62,137 bases of DNA, from positions 958 to 63,094 of the forward strand of contig NZ_PCMX01000029.1 in NCBI RefSeq assembly GCF_002530675.1, in the 5' to 3' direction. Both the position numbers and the translations under genes were made by a program. Positions 1 to 9,558 of this stretch are shown piece after piece. How positions within the stretch are numbered: the stretch's first letter is position 1; each line of letters begins with the position of its first letter. This stretch comes from Flavobacterium columnare NBRC 100251 = ATCC 23463. GTDB lineage: Bacteria; Bacteroidota; Bacteroidia; Flavobacteriales; Flavobacteriaceae. The notes under the pieces are model-generated. The model was not told where the DNA came from. It did not search any database and saw only the letters and a program-made list of their open reading frames with translations.

Positions 1-1961
1 CCTGCGGCAGTAGTTGCTGTGGCTGAGGTAGCAATCGTACCTAAATTATCATTCTTAGCTATTAAGTCGTTTTTAACTTCTACTATGGCAGTTGCAGTAT
101 CGCAGTTTGCTGGAGTTATATTTAAGCCCGTAACTAAATCTGCTTCACATAATTGATATGTAACATTATAAACTCCTGATGGGGTGTTTGCCGCTACTGT
201 TATGTTTCCATTTGCATCTACACTTAATGAACCATTTGTAACAGGAGTTACATTGGTATTAACTGGGGTTACTGCTACTCCATTTATCTTATCATTAGCT
301 GTTACGTTTACTGGAACAACAACCGGTGTATTTAGACTTACAACTGTAACCAATGGATCATTTACTGCATCTATTACATTTTTAGGAATAGGTATACTCG
401 TTGAGGAGTTATTACCTAATGAAGGGTCTACTTCAGTTCCTGTCACAGTAGCTGTATTTGCATAACTCCCCGTAGCTTTAACCGTTGCTACAATATTTAA
501 TGTTTCTATAGCTCCATTTGCTAATGTACCAATAGTCCAAACTCCCGTACTTGAATTATACGTTCCTACAGAAGGTAAACTACCAACAAAAGTATATCCC
601 GATGGAAGTAAATCATTTACGGTAACTCCCGTTGCAGTACTTGGTCCTGCATTAGTCACTGTTAGTGTAAAAGTTACATTACTACCTACATTTGGTGTAG
701 CATTACTTACTGTTTTTGTTATCCCTAAATTTGAATTAGGGGTAAAATATCCAAAATCATGTGTTAAATTTGACTCTGATATAAACAATGCTTCTGTTTG
801 TATATTACCTCCTGTAGTTGAGATAGCACTTCCTCCGATAACATTTCCTGTATCAGTTACTCTTATAATATAATCACCTGGAAGCAAACCATTTACAGTA
901 TAAAAACCCCCTACTCCAGTAGTAACAGTCGTTAATAAAAGATCTGTTCCATCAACAACTCCATTCTTATTTATATCATCATGAATATTAATTGTTACTC
1001 CTGCTATTCCTACGTCTACACCATCAAAAACACCATTATTATTATAATCTCTGTAAACTCTATCTCCTATAACAGCATCTGCAGCAACACATCCACCTGC
1101 ATCAAATGGAGATCCTATATCAGAAATCCCATCAGATGTAGTATTTACTTCTGTTCCTGAGATAGTATGAGTAGCTGGATCATATTGTCTAACTCTATCT
1201 CCAACTAGCCATAAATTATTCAGATGATCTTGAGCTATTTGAGATATATAAGTATTACTTCCTGATACTGTAGTAGAAGCTGCTGTATTGGTACCGAAGA
1301 CGTAAGTTGTTGGTATTGTATACTCAAAAACTTGACCACTAGAAGTTCTAACTATTAGATTTCCTATAACAGCAAAATCTCCCATAGAATCCGCTTCGTC
1401 AATCTGGATTACAGGTATAGCATTAACTAATGTCAAACCATCAGCTGACATCGTACATCTATAAATTACTGTATCAGCATTAGCCGTCCCTGTAAGGGAT
1501 TGTTCTATCGCCAAATATAAAAACCCTCCATCAAAAGCGGCTCCTCCAGAACCTACACCTGCTGTTCCTAATGTTATCCCTTGGGCTGTGACATTTGGAG
1601 ATACTACAACATGCGTATTAGTAGCTATATTGTAAGCATACAAAGCAGCATTAGATACATTATTATTAGTATCGGTATAATACATTACTCTATTTGCCGC
1701 ATCAGTAGCAAAAGAATTCATACCTGCCAATCCTACTCCACTTACAAAAGGACTAGTAGTTATAAAAGTAGACTTACCTGTTCTAATATTAACAGAATAA
1801 ATATTATTGCTTACATTCATCAAAAAGCCTCCTTGTTGAAAACCAGTTCCACATTGCGAATATGACTTTTGAACAGGTAAAAAGAATAATGTGGTAAGAC
1901 AAATTAGAAAAATTAAGCCTCTAAACTTAATTCTAAATGTTTTTGGTATTTTTTCGACCAT
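1..1961 (-). CDS. Large secreted DUF11/SdrB-type repeat protein, N-terminal 653 residues (cut by window edge)
   Basis: An open frame runs from an ATG at 1961 to the left edge without a stop. Residues 1-35 are a signal peptide (a basic stretch KTFRIKFR, a hydrophobic core, then SYSQ). Residues to about 290 form a surface region rich in Asn, Thr and Ser, resembling the beta-propeller-like N-terminus of such proteins. At about 295-390 comes an SdrD B-like domain ([16 protein letters not shown], then [18 protein letters not shown]). At about 405-520 follows a DUF11 domain ([19 protein letters not shown]). The last part looks like another Ig- or cadherin-like repeat. Such flavobacterial proteins are usually exported by the type IX system and act in adhesion, but the C-terminus that would show the sorting signal lies outside the window. 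Domain calls are by eye; the exact function is unknown. Confidence 0.85.
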   Translation of the reverse strand, partial: MVEKIPKTFRIKFRGLIFLICLTTLFFLPVQKSYSQCGTGFQQGGFLMNVSNNIYSVNIRTGKSTFITTSPFVSGVGLAGMNSFATDAANRVMYYTDTNNNVSNAALYAYNIATNTHVVVSPNVTAQGITLGTAGVGSGGAAFDGGFLYLAIEQSLTGTANADTVIYRCTMSADGLTLVNAIPVIQIDEADSMGDFAVIGNLIVRTSSGQVFEYTIPTTYVFGTNTAASTTVSGSNTYISQIAQDHLNNLWLVGDRVRQYDPATHTISGTEVNTTSDGISDIGSPFDAGGCVAADAVIGDRVYRDYNNNGVFDGVDVGIAGVTINIHDDINKNGVVDGTDLLLTTVTTGVGGFYTVNGLLPGDYIIRVTDTGNVIGGSAISTTGGNIQTEALFISESNLTHDFGYFTPNSNLGITKTVSNATPNVGSNVTFTLTVTNAGPSTATGVTVNDLLPSGYTFVGSLPSVGTYNSSTGVWTIGTLANGAIETLNIVATVKATGSYANTATVTGTEVDPSLGNNSSTSIPIPKNVIDAVNDPLVTVVSLNTPVVVPVNVTANDKINGVAVTPVNTNVTPVTNGSLSVDANGNITVAANTPSGVYNVTYQLCEADLVTGLNITPANCDTATAIVEVKNDLIAKNDNLGTIATSATATTAA

Positions 1962-2706
1962 ATATTAAATTTTAAATTTTAGAATAAGGTTTTAAAAATA
2001 TGTTTTTCACATATTATATTATTTAAAATATTATCTCTTTAATGTTTTAAAACAAACTCATTATTAAGATTAAAAAGACATAACTAAAAGTATATTGATC
2101 TTCAATAAAACTTTTACCTTCTTTATAAGGTTAAATACAACCTATAATACCCATAATCAACTAAAAAATTAATATCATCGAACATCTTATCAATAAAATC
2201 ATAAGATTATTACTTCAAATTTATGACCCCATTTTTTAGTAAAATAATTCATTTTTAGAAATGAATTGTAAAATAATTACTCGAATTTTATTTCTTTATA
2301 TCATATCATCTATTTTTTAATTATTATACACTAAAGCGGTTCTTAGTTAAGATACAACAAGTTTTTTACTGTATACTAAGAAGTTATTAAAATTATTATA
2401 CTTTCTGATTAATATCCTTTATATTGATTTTATCTAACTTTAAAGAAGCCTTAATTGATAAACACTACACAAAGAGCAATAGAACGAAGATTAGAACATT
2501 TTCTCATCAACTATTAAATTAGGGGCAAAAAAAACTCTTATTTAGACTATTTTTAAAAGACAATAACACTTGAATAAGTTAGTTCTCTTTTTGATTGTAC
2601 TTTACAGTCCCTGATAGGAATACATTTATTATGTATTAAGGTCTAATTTTTTAATGAAATAAATACGAATAAAAAAAACAGTTCTATCTCCTTACACATA
2701 TAAATC
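1962..2706. other. Long AT-rich spacer without a recognisable gene
   Basis: About 745 bases between a gene start and a gene end, very rich in A and T. No convincing reading frame, tRNA or repeat array was seen. The only clear structure is a small hairpin at 2619-2637 (AATACAT, 5-base loop, ATGTATT). The right half of the spacer follows the downstream gene's terminator; the left part should hold the promoter of the large secreted protein, but no clear TAnnTTTG box was found. Confidence 0.5.
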
Positions 2707-2748
2707 AAAAAATGAGAAACTGTTTTTATAATCCTTTTCTCATTTTTT
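2707..2748 (-). terminator. Rho-independent terminator of the 612-residue secreted protein gene
   Basis: A perfect 13-bp stem (2707-2719 with 2736-2748, core TGAGAAA/TTTCTCA) encloses a 16-base loop. Read on the minus strand it begins about 10 bases after the stop codon and ends in a run of six T. Confidence 0.8.
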
Positions 2749-2758
2749 CTATAAGTAC

Positions 2759-4597
2759 TTAATTAATAATTATTTTTTTAGATACTATCCTTTTGAGTTT
2801 ATCTTGAATTTTGACAATATATGTTTGAGTTTGAATATGATCAACCGCTAATGTATATTTGGATTTTTCATTAGATTGTAAAGAGGCACATTTAATACTT
2901 TTTCCTGTGAGGTCTAACAAACATACCTCTTGCAAATCGTGTTCTTGTTTATTGTCTATAATAATAGATCTTTGTTCTTTGTTATAATAGACAATTAAAT
3001 CTTGAGCCAACTTTATTTCATCCGTATTTAAAACTTCTGATTTTTTATCAAATACAATTTCATAAGTTTCGTAATCTTCCCCTTTTTTTACAAAAAACCC
3101 AACGGGATCCCCGTTTAAATCATAGTACTGATCCTCTTTTATATTGTGTAAGTATATTTTAGAATTCTCCATTCCTTCTTCTGATGCTTTTTGAATTCTA
3201 AAAACACAGTCTTGATCAGATACACATTTTAAAGAATATTTTGTATTTTCATTAAATGGTCTACAATCATGAATGAAGGATTCTTGATTAATTGTTAAAT
3301 TTATATCTTTGCTGTATATTGAAGGTGATTTTGAATCGCCTCTATCAACGCCTACCTCACATCCGTTCATTAATACCAATGCTAATTCTTTAGTAGCAAC
3401 TCCTTCGCAAAACGAAACTTTTAACTTAATGTTTGGATTAGCCACTCTTTCTTTTGTATAATCAACTCCTGCAACATTAGGAATTGGAGGATAAAAGGAA
3501 TTGATATTTTTATTGTTGGTATTTCTTTCAAATTGTGAAGTTGTATTTACCACATTTTCCTTTACAAATACACGGTGGGAATTTTTTATAGTTAACTCAC
3601 CATTAGCCTTTCCTCGAACCATAAATCCCTGACCAATAGGTGAAAAACGCCTTTTATAATCATGCCCAGGGGAACTGTAAATAGCCCCTTTATTACCCGC
3701 AGAATCATAGGTATAAAAAACAGCAGGAGTATAAACACTTGTAGTTGCGTTATACACCCCATATCCTCCCCTGTACTCACCTAAATAATGTGAATTTACT
3801 GTTTTATCGTGTTCCCAAAACAACGCGGTTCCATCTGAAAAAGGAACGTTCGCAGGATCATTAAGAAATAAGTTTAAATCTATTGCGCTAGGATATGGAT
3901 TACCTGTTAAAGTTAGTTTTCCGTCTGCTATTGGCACTTTTATATCACCAGAATTCGGTTTTCCTCTAAAATCATAACGCTGATTACTTCCTGAATTATT
4001 CTGAGTTAGCCCTGTCATAGGAATCATATTATCGGTTCCCATTGTACCTTTCATTGAAAAGCCTTCTCCTGCTTTTATATCAATAGCATCTCCTTTGAAT
4101 ACCCATCCACTATATACACTAGACTCTTGATAGGTATGTATCCATCTTTTAGCAATTGTCAAACCTCCGTTTGTTGAAACACCATCGAGTCCTGAAGTTA
4201 TAACGACATCTGACTTTCCTAACGAAGTAAGAGGCAACTTTAATCTACTAATTCCAAATTTAGAATTACCTGTTGTTGAACTAGGTTCACCTACAGGAGA
4301 ACACCAATAGTTGTATTGAAAATTATTTACCGTTCCTTCTTGAAAAACAGAAAGATTACCCAAACCTACATTAGTAGAAGTTCCTGAAGATGTTTGCATC
4401 AGTTGTCCTTCCTTTCTCAAAAAGAAATTTCCTTCAGAACTAGCTAAATTTACATTTCCTTGAACTGTTACAAGTACGTCTTGTACAAAGAAATATTTAT
4501 TAGGATCTCCTCCTACATATAATTGCGAATAGTTTTTACTAGATAAAAAAAATAAAAAATAAAAAAGAAAAATAGTTTTTTTTCTCATAACATACAT
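2759..4597 (-). CDS. Secreted protein with C-terminal T9SS-type sorting domain
   Basis: 612 residues. The N-terminus has a signal peptide (MRKKTIFLFYFLFFLSS, ending near NYSQ). An alternative start is the Met at residue 4, which puts the basic RKK right at the start and is perhaps more natural. The body contains NYWCSPVGEP and FMVRGKANGELTIKN, patterns seen in large flavobacterial surface proteins. The last about 75 residues (from near DLIVYYNKEQRSIIIDN) look like a Por secretion system type A sorting domain, so export to the surface by the type IX system is likely. No catalytic domain was recognised and the role is unknown. It stands alone, with its own terminator and a hairpin upstream of its start. 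Confidence 0.85.
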   Translation of the reverse strand: MYVMRKKTIFLFYFLFFLSSKNYSQLYVGGDPNKYFFVQDVLVTVQGNVNLASSEGNFFLRKEGQLMQTSSGTSTNVGLGNLSVFQEGTVNNFQYNYWCSPVGEPSSTTGNSKFGISRLKLPLTSLGKSDVVITSGLDGVSTNGGLTIAKRWIHTYQESSVYSGWVFKGDAIDIKAGEGFSMKGTMGTDNMIPMTGLTQNNSGSNQRYDFRGKPNSGDIKVPIADGKLTLTGNPYPSAIDLNLFLNDPANVPFSDGTALFWEHDKTVNSHYLGEYRGGYGVYNATTSVYTPAVFYTYDSAGNKGAIYSSPGHDYKRRFSPIGQGFMVRGKANGELTIKNSHRVFVKENVVNTTSQFERNTNNKNINSFYPPIPNVAGVDYTKERVANPNIKLKVSFCEGVATKELALVLMNGCEVGVDRGDSKSPSIYSKDINLTINQESFIHDCRPFNENTKYSLKCVSDQDCVFRIQKASEEGMENSKIYLHNIKEDQYYDLNGDPVGFFVKKGEDYETYEIVFDKKSEVLNTDEIKLAQDLIVYYNKEQRSIIIDNKQEHDLQEVCLLDLTGKSIKCASLQSNEKSKYTLAVDHIQTQTYIVKIQDKLKRIVSKKIIIN

Positions 4598-4632
4598 ATT
4601 TAAGCACTATAACCCAAAGCATCTAATCTAAA

Positions 4633-4663
4633 TATCATCCTATTTTTTTCTATAGGAATGATA
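4633..4663 (-). repeat. Hairpin in the leader of the secreted protein gene
   Basis: TATCATCCTAT (4633-4643) pairs with ATAGGAATGATA (4652-4663) with one bulged base and an 8-base loop. It lies 35 bases upstream of the ATG at 4597. It lacks a T tail in either direction, so it is more likely a leader structure than a terminator. Confidence 0.5.
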
Positions 4664-4666
4664 CAA

Positions 4667-4786
4667 CTATAAAAAAAATGCCATAATACTAAGGACACTT
4701 TTACTACACCCAACACTCAGACCTAAAGGAGGAGTCGCATTAAAAGGAACTGGAGGGGCGTTTTTAAGGTCTACAAAAAGCTTCAT
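4667..4786 (-). other. Candidate 39-residue reading frame within a palindromic intergenic element
   Basis: An ATG-started frame of 39 residues, rich in Pro and hydrophobic residues (contains APPVPFNATPPLG and GCSKSVL). Its base composition is clearly more GC-rich than the AT-rich DNA around it. It overlaps the palindromic element at 4719-4772. I do not recognise the peptide. It may be a chance frame in an interspersed repeat or the end of a decayed gene. Confidence 0.2.
4719..4772. repeat. Imperfect palindromic intergenic element
   Basis: Begins AGACCTAAAGGAGGAGTCGC and ends TTTTTAAGGTCT, so the outer ends are inverted copies (AGACCT/AGGTCT). The left arm resembles the arm of the element at 43163-43229 (GACC, TAAGGAGAAATCGCA). 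Composition differs from the flanks, which fits a small interspersed element. Confidence 0.4.
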
Positions 4787-5128
4787 GTGATTCTTTTTAA
4801 ACAAATTACATTGTAAAAGTAATTCTTTTTTTATTTTTTTCTTTTCTTTTTTACTAGAAAATTTTCTACATAAAAAAATCTATACAGAATATATTCTATT
4901 GGAAATAAAACAAAATTAAAATCAACTTAAACTGGATTTTTCATTTACTAAATTTATTTATTTTCTTACAATCCCTCAGTAAAACCATAGACAACACTAT
5001 CTATAAAAAAAACTAATATATACTCGTTTTACCATAAATAAAATCTAATTTACCCTAAATAAATTAAAGCATAGGTTTTTATCCTAAAATAATCTTTTAA
5101 ATTGAATGATTAACACCCTAAAACTATT
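4787..5128. other. AT-rich spacer downstream of the response regulator
   Basis: About 340 bases with no supported gene. It probably carries the 3' end of the regulator transcript. No strong terminator stem was seen. Confidence 0.4.
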
Positions 5129-5740
5129 TTACAAAATATTTTCTGTAAAATAATTCAACAATTCAACGTTATTAGTTAAATCCAATTTACCTAGAATTCT
5201 TTTACGTAAAGTTGATATGGTCGATTCTTTTATATCTAAATGATAAACCATTTCTTTATTTCCCATGCCACTTAACATACATTCTAATATATCGAGTTCT
5301 CTTTCCGTAAGTGTTTCAAGTCTTTTTACCTTTTCTTCATTTAAGGGTGAACTTACAAAGCCTCCTGTATTAAAAACCGTTTCGAGTGTATGTATAAAAG
5401 CAGATGCTTCTGACTGTTTGGTTAGAATAGCATTTACTTCTTTCTTTAAGATATTAAATTCTTTGAACGATAATCCACTTGTAAAAACAACAATCTTTGC
5501 TTGAGCTGACTTTGCTCTGATTTCAGAAATTTTTTGAGTTAAATTAGCATCTGCGTAGTTTACATCTAACAACAATACATCATACTGATTTTGTTCTATT
5601 GCTTCTAAAACCTGTTGAATTGAATTAGCATAAGAAAATGTTGCTTTTTCAAATGCAGGTCTCACCAATACTTCTATCCCACGACATACTACTGCATGAT
5701 CATCTGCAATCAAAACTTTCTTTTCTCCTTTTATATTCAT
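5129..5740 (-). CDS. LuxR/NarL-family response regulator
   Basis: 203 residues. The receiver domain spans about 7-125 with the acidic pair D13-D14, phospho-acceptor D59 (LLLDVNYAD), T87 (VVFTSG) and K108 (ILTKQS). A GerE-type helix-turn-helix follows at about 142-190 (LTERELDILECMLSGMGNKE, then STISTLRKRILGKL). It acts as a DNA-binding transcription factor phosphorylated by a partner kinase. The start overlaps the stop of the upstream histidine kinase by one base (TAATG), so the two are translationally coupled and form a cognate pair. Target genes cannot be read from the window; the receiver is more divergent than the output domain. Confidence 0.92.
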   Translation of the reverse strand: MNIKGEKKVLIADDHAVVCRGIEVLVRPAFEKATFSYANSIQQVLEAIEQNQYDVLLLDVNYADANLTQKISEIRAKSAQAKIVVFTSGLSFKEFNILKKEVNAILTKQSEASAFIHTLETVFNTGGFVSSPLNEEKVKRLETLTERELDILECMLSGMGNKEMVYHLDIKESTISTLRKRILGKLDLTNNVELLNYFTENIL

Positions 5741-7434
5741 TATTTATTAAAATTCAGATTAAACTTAATTTGGCTTCCTTTATTTAATTCGCTTTCAACA
5801 GAAATTGTGCCATTACTTGCTTTTATGATATTTTTACACAAATACAATCCCAATCCGAGACTTAAAGCATCAACAGACTTATTATTTTTACTCTGATACT
5901 CTAAATCGAATATTTTTTCTTTATCTTCTTTCGAAATCCCTATTCCATCATCTTTCACTGTAAAAGAAAAAGATTGTATGTCTTCGTTTTTTTCCAATTT
6001 AGCTATAATTTCTATTTTTGATTTTGCAAACTTTACTGCATTACCAACTATATTATATACCAATTGGTAGAACTTAGCTTTATCGTATTGTACAATACAA
6101 CTAGCAGGCAATTCATTTTTAAATATTAAATCAATATTTTTTGAAGAAGCAAAAATCTTTAATGAATTAACAATTGCTGTGGTTTCTTCTGACATATTAA
6201 CGGGTTCCAATTTCAACTTGGTTTCTCCTTCATTATTTTTCACTAATTCTAATGCTTGATTCGATATATGTGTTAATGTATTAGAAGTATAGACTACCGT
6301 GTCAAAAAATTCTTGCAATTCGATATCTTTATTTTTATTCCCCATAAACGCCCCATATAAATTAATAATACTAACAGGGGTTTTTATTTCATGGGTTAAT
6401 GTTGAAATAATACGATTTTTCAAAAATAAATCTTTTGTTATTTGATCTTTTGCTTCTGATAATTTTCTTTTAACTCTAAATACGTCTGTTATATATTTCA
6501 ATAATACAAACAACATCAGTACTATTAGAACCATAACAGTTATAATTAAATAGAATCGTACTTTTTTATTTACTTTAGCTTGTTCATCTATTTTTACTGA
6601 ATTATCATCTAATACATCATCTATCATTAGCTTCAATTTATCATTTATCTGACGGTAAGCAGAAACTAGTGCTTGATTTTTTTGAACTAAGTTTTTTTCT
6701 CCTTTTTTAATATTCGTTAAACTTCTACTAATAGCTCCAAATTGTTTATTATAATGTTTCTGTGACTCTAATAAAACATTTTTAAACTGCTGTTTTATAT
6801 CTCCTGAAACTACTTTTTTCCCAAACTTAAGACGAAGTATGCTATTAATTTGTTCTTTCTGTACATCATTTTGTCCCTTTAAAGCACTTCCTAATCTTGA
6901 AAATAAGCCTTTTTTCTTTACACTGTCTACTTTTTTATCCGTTTCAAATTCAACACTATTTAAGACATCTTCAAATTTATAATTACTTGGTTTCAAAAAC
7001 TCGTCTAAGTTAAGTTGTTGAGAAATTGTTGATCGGTCATTAATTATCGAATCTGTTTTTTGCTTTAAATTTATTAAATTTTCATTAAGAGTCACATTCT
7101 TTCTTATCTTATCCTTTAGTTTTATACTTTGATTTTGATCTGTAATAAGATCATTCAAATGTTTAGCCATTAAAACAAGGCTTTCATTATATTTTTTAAG
7201 ATCTGGTAATTCTCTAAAAAGTATATATTTATTAAAATACGATTGAGTTCCTTCAATCAAATCAGAAAGCTTTTGTGCTTTATCTTTAAATTCTCTATCA
7301 ACTTTATCTTGTTGTGTAATTACTAATAATTGTTTTTCTCCTTTATATTCTAAAAACACCAGATAGAAAAAGAGTATTTGCAATAAAAGTATTACAATAA
7401 GGCTTAAGTAAGATTTATTTTGAAGCTTATTCAT
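5740..7434 (-). CDS. Membrane histidine kinase with large extracytoplasmic helical sensor
   Basis: 564 residues. Membrane segments at about 10-30 and 293-314 enclose about 260 residues, largely Lys/Glu/Asn-rich helix, presumably periplasmic. The HisKA domain has phospho-acceptor H348 (LTHEIKTPVSI). The ATPase domain follows, with an N box (YNIVGNAVKF), G1 box (VKDDGIGIS) and G2 box (LGLGLYLCKNI). It should autophosphorylate and pass phosphate to the regulator encoded immediately downstream. The sensor region matches no ligand-binding fold I recognise. A good promoter (7530-7558) lies about 95 bases upstream and overlaps the start codon of the divergent prfC. Confidence 0.92.
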   Translation of the reverse strand: MNKLQNKSYLSLIVILLLQILFFYLVFLEYKGEKQLLVITQQDKVDREFKDKAQKLSDLIEGTQSYFNKYILFRELPDLKKYNESLVLMAKHLNDLITDQNQSIKLKDKIRKNVTLNENLINLKQKTDSIINDRSTISQQLNLDEFLKPSNYKFEDVLNSVEFETDKKVDSVKKKGLFSRLGSALKGQNDVQKEQINSILRLKFGKKVVSGDIKQQFKNVLLESQKHYNKQFGAISRSLTNIKKGEKNLVQKNQALVSAYRQINDKLKLMIDDVLDDNSVKIDEQAKVNKKVRFYLIITVMVLIVLMLFVLLKYITDVFRVKRKLSEAKDQITKDLFLKNRIISTLTHEIKTPVSIINLYGAFMGNKNKDIELQEFFDTVVYTSNTLTHISNQALELVKNNEGETKLKLEPVNMSEETTAIVNSLKIFASSKNIDLIFKNELPASCIVQYDKAKFYQLVYNIVGNAVKFAKSKIEIIAKLEKNEDIQSFSFTVKDDGIGISKEDKEKIFDLEYQSKNNKSVDALSLGLGLYLCKNIIKASNGTISVESELNKGSQIKFNLNFNK

Positions 7435-7452
7435 GTTTATTTATTAATTTTG
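7420..7452 (+). promoter_or_regulatory. Candidate promoter of prfC
   Basis: TTG at 7420-7422, a 22-base spacer, and TAATTTTG at 7445-7452, matching the Bacteroidota form TTG-N17..23-TAnnTTTG. It would give a leader of about 100 bases before the prfC ATG. Confidence 0.45.
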
Positions 7453-7529
7453 CAGACTTACAGGCTTTTTTAACAAAAATTTACGATTTACCTTTTTTAG
7501 AAAAGCAAGTTTTTTACATTTATTTAACG

Positions 7530-7558
7530 CAAAAATACTTAATTTTTTCTTTTAACAA
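7530..7558 (-). promoter_or_regulatory. Promoter of the histidine kinase/regulator pair
   Basis: On the minus strand TTG (7558-7556), 18 bases, then TATTTTTG (7537-7530), a full match to the Bacteroidota consensus. The -33 TTG shares its first base with the A of the prfC start codon on the other strand. Confidence 0.6.
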
Positions 7559-9147
7559 TGAGTTTCAACACTGAAATACAACGCCGAAGAACTTTTGGAA
7601 TTATATCGCACCCCGATGCTGGGAAGACCACTTTAACTGAAAAACTCTTACTTTTTGGAGGAGCTATTCAAGAAGCGGGAGCTGTAAAAAGTAATAAAAT
7701 AAAAAAAGGAGCTACTTCTGACTTTATGGAAATTGAACGTCAAAGAGGTATTTCCGTGGCTACTTCGGTTCTAGCCTTTAATTATAAAAACAAAAAAATC
7801 AACATTCTTGACACACCTGGTCACAAAGATTTTGCAGAAGATACATTTAGAACTTTAACAGCCGTTGATAGTGTTATCGTTGTAGTAGACGTAGCAAAAG
7901 GGGTTGAGGAGCAAACTGAAAAACTGGTAGAGGTTTGTCGTATGCGCAACATTCCTATGATCGTTTTTATTAATAAATTAGACCGTGAAGGGAAGGATGC
8001 TTTTGACTTAATGGATGAAGTAGAAAAAAAATTAGGTCTTCATGTTACACCTCTCAGCTTTCCTATTGGCATGGGATATGATTTTCAAGGAATTTATAAT
8101 ATTTGGGAAAAGAACATTAATTTATTTGAAGGCGATAGCCGAAAAAACATTGAAGAAACAATTGCTTTTGAAAATGTTAACAATCCCGAATTAGAAAAGA
8201 TAATAGGCGAAAAGGCCGCTCTTAAATTAAGAGAAGAATTAGAGCTTATTGAAGAAGTATACCCTTCTTTTGATCGTGAAGCCTACTTAAAAGGCCATTT
8301 ACAACCTGTGTTCTTTGGTTCTGCATTAAATAATTTTGGTGTTCGCGAACTCCTCGATTGTTTTATTGAAATTGCCCCTTCTCCCAGACCTAAACATTCT
8401 GATACTCGAGAAGTTAAACCAGACGAAAATAAGTTTTCAGGATTCGTTTTTAAAATACATGCTAATATGGATCCGAAACACAGAGATCGTTTGGCATTCA
8501 TCAAAATTGTTTCAGGAACATTTGAACGCAACAAACCTTATTTACATGTTCGTCATGGTAAAAACTTAAAATTTTCTAGTCCAAATGCTTTTTTTGCTGA
8601 GAAAAAAGAAATTGTTGACATATCATATCCTGGGGATATCGTAGGCTTGCATGATACGGGCAATTTTAAGATTGGTGATACTCTTACAGAGGGCGAACAA
8701 ATGAATTTCAAAGGAATTCCTAGCTTTTCTCCTCTTCATTTTCGTTATATAAACAACGCTGATCCCTTAAAAGCAAAACAATTAGAAAAAGGAATTGACC
8801 AATTAATGGATGAGGGGGTTGCACAGTTATTTACACTTGAAATGAATGGAAGAAAAGTAATTGGTACTGTAGGAGCTCTTCAGTATGAGGTCATACAATA
8901 TAGATTAGAGCACGAATACGGAGCTAAATGTACCTATGAAAACTTTCCTGTTTTTAAAGCCTGTTGGATTCAACCAGATGATCCTAAAAACGAAGAATTT
9001 GCAGAATTTAAGCGTATTAAGCAAAAATTCTTAGCAAAAGATAAATATGGTCAAATGGTTTTCTTAGCGGATTCAGATTTTTCAATTCAAATGACTCAAC
9101 AAAAATACCCAAGTGTTAAATTACATTTTACGTCAGAATTTGAATAG
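7558..9147 (+). CDS. prfC: Peptide chain release factor 3
   Basis: 529 residues, the same length as E. coli RF3. It is a translational GTPase that recycles RF1/RF2 from the ribosome after peptide release. The G domain shows HPDAGKTT (18-25), the switch region RQRGISV (61-67), DTPGH (85-89) and NKLD (139-142). The EF-Tu-like domain 2 and the RF3 C-terminal domain follow. The ATG start agrees with the beginning of the family alignment. The gene stands alone on the plus strand between the divergent kinase gene and a strong terminator at 9277-9320. Confidence 0.97.
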   Translation: MSFNTEIQRRRTFGIISHPDAGKTTLTEKLLLFGGAIQEAGAVKSNKIKKGATSDFMEIERQRGISVATSVLAFNYKNKKINILDTPGHKDFAEDTFRTLTAVDSVIVVVDVAKGVEEQTEKLVEVCRMRNIPMIVFINKLDREGKDAFDLMDEVEKKLGLHVTPLSFPIGMGYDFQGIYNIWEKNINLFEGDSRKNIEETIAFENVNNPELEKIIGEKAALKLREELELIEEVYPSFDREAYLKGHLQPVFFGSALNNFGVRELLDCFIEIAPSPRPKHSDTREVKPDENKFSGFVFKIHANMDPKHRDRLAFIKIVSGTFERNKPYLHVRHGKNLKFSSPNAFFAEKKEIVDISYPGDIVGLHDTGNFKIGDTLTEGEQMNFKGIPSFSPLHFRYINNADPLKAKQLEKGIDQLMDEGVAQLFTLEMNGRKVIGTVGALQYEVIQYRLEHEYGAKCTYENFPVFKACWIQPDDPKNEEFAEFKRIKQKFLAKDKYGQMVFLADSDFSIQMTQQKYPSVKLHFTSEFE

Positions 9148-9276
9148 AAAAACCAATATAGAATAAGACTATCCTAAAATAGGAACTCTTTTTCTGAGAA
9201 TTGTGTCTACTAAGGCACATTCATAACAACATAAACACTTGCTTATCAATAAAATAAGTCTTATTTTAGAAGAACC

Positions 9277-9320
9277 AAACCCCGAAAAAACTCAAAAAGA
9301 GTCAAAAACGGGGTTTTTCT
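9277..9320 (+). terminator. Terminator of prfC, probably bidirectional
   Basis: AAACCCCG (9277-9284) pairs with CGGGGTTT (9309-9316) and a nested ACTC/GAGT hairpin sits in the loop. A T run follows on the plus strand. Confidence 0.8.
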
Positions 9321-9329
9321 TTAAATGCT

Positions 9330-9461
9330 ATGGCAAAAATACAACGTTTAAGCGAATTTCAGTACCAATTGCCTGTTAGGGGCAAACAATTAAAATATAC
9401 AAATACATTAAATATAAAAAAATCGAAAACCCCAATAAACACAAGGCTTAACAACAAATGA
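9330..9461 (+). other. Short open frame in the prfC/DUF3467 spacer, doubtful
   Basis: An ATG-started 43-residue basic frame (begins MAKIQRLSEFQYQLPVRGKQ) starts right after the prfC terminator. A minus-strand TATTTTTG box (9341-9334) overlaps its first codons. No family was recognised. It could be a chance frame or the remains of a mobile gene. Confidence 0.15.
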
Positions 9462-9496
9462 AGTCTTTTTTTATACCCGAAATAAAATGTACAAAA

Positions 9497-9558
9497 ACTA
9501 CCATTTACTACCATTTAATTATCAAAAAACTACCATATAACCCTTATATACTACCTAT
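9497..9558. repeat. Four phased ACTACC direct repeats
   Basis: ACTACCATTT occurs in perfect tandem at 9497 and 9507, ACTACCATAT at 9529 and ACTACCTAT at 9550. The steps are 10, 22 and 21 bases, so all copies face the same side of the DNA helix. This is the pattern of cooperative protein-binding sites such as iterons, operators or recombinase arm sites. It lies in the 500-base gene-free spacer 9148-9650, in which no clear gene was seen. Confidence 0.45.

Noticed and set aside
184..465. Plus-strand frame of 93 residues, Thr/Val-rich
   Set aside because: It is antisense to the Thr/Asn-rich secreted repeat protein and mirrors its codons.
1581..1865. Plus-strand frame of 94 residues
   Set aside because: Antisense to the signal peptide and N-terminal part of the same secreted protein.
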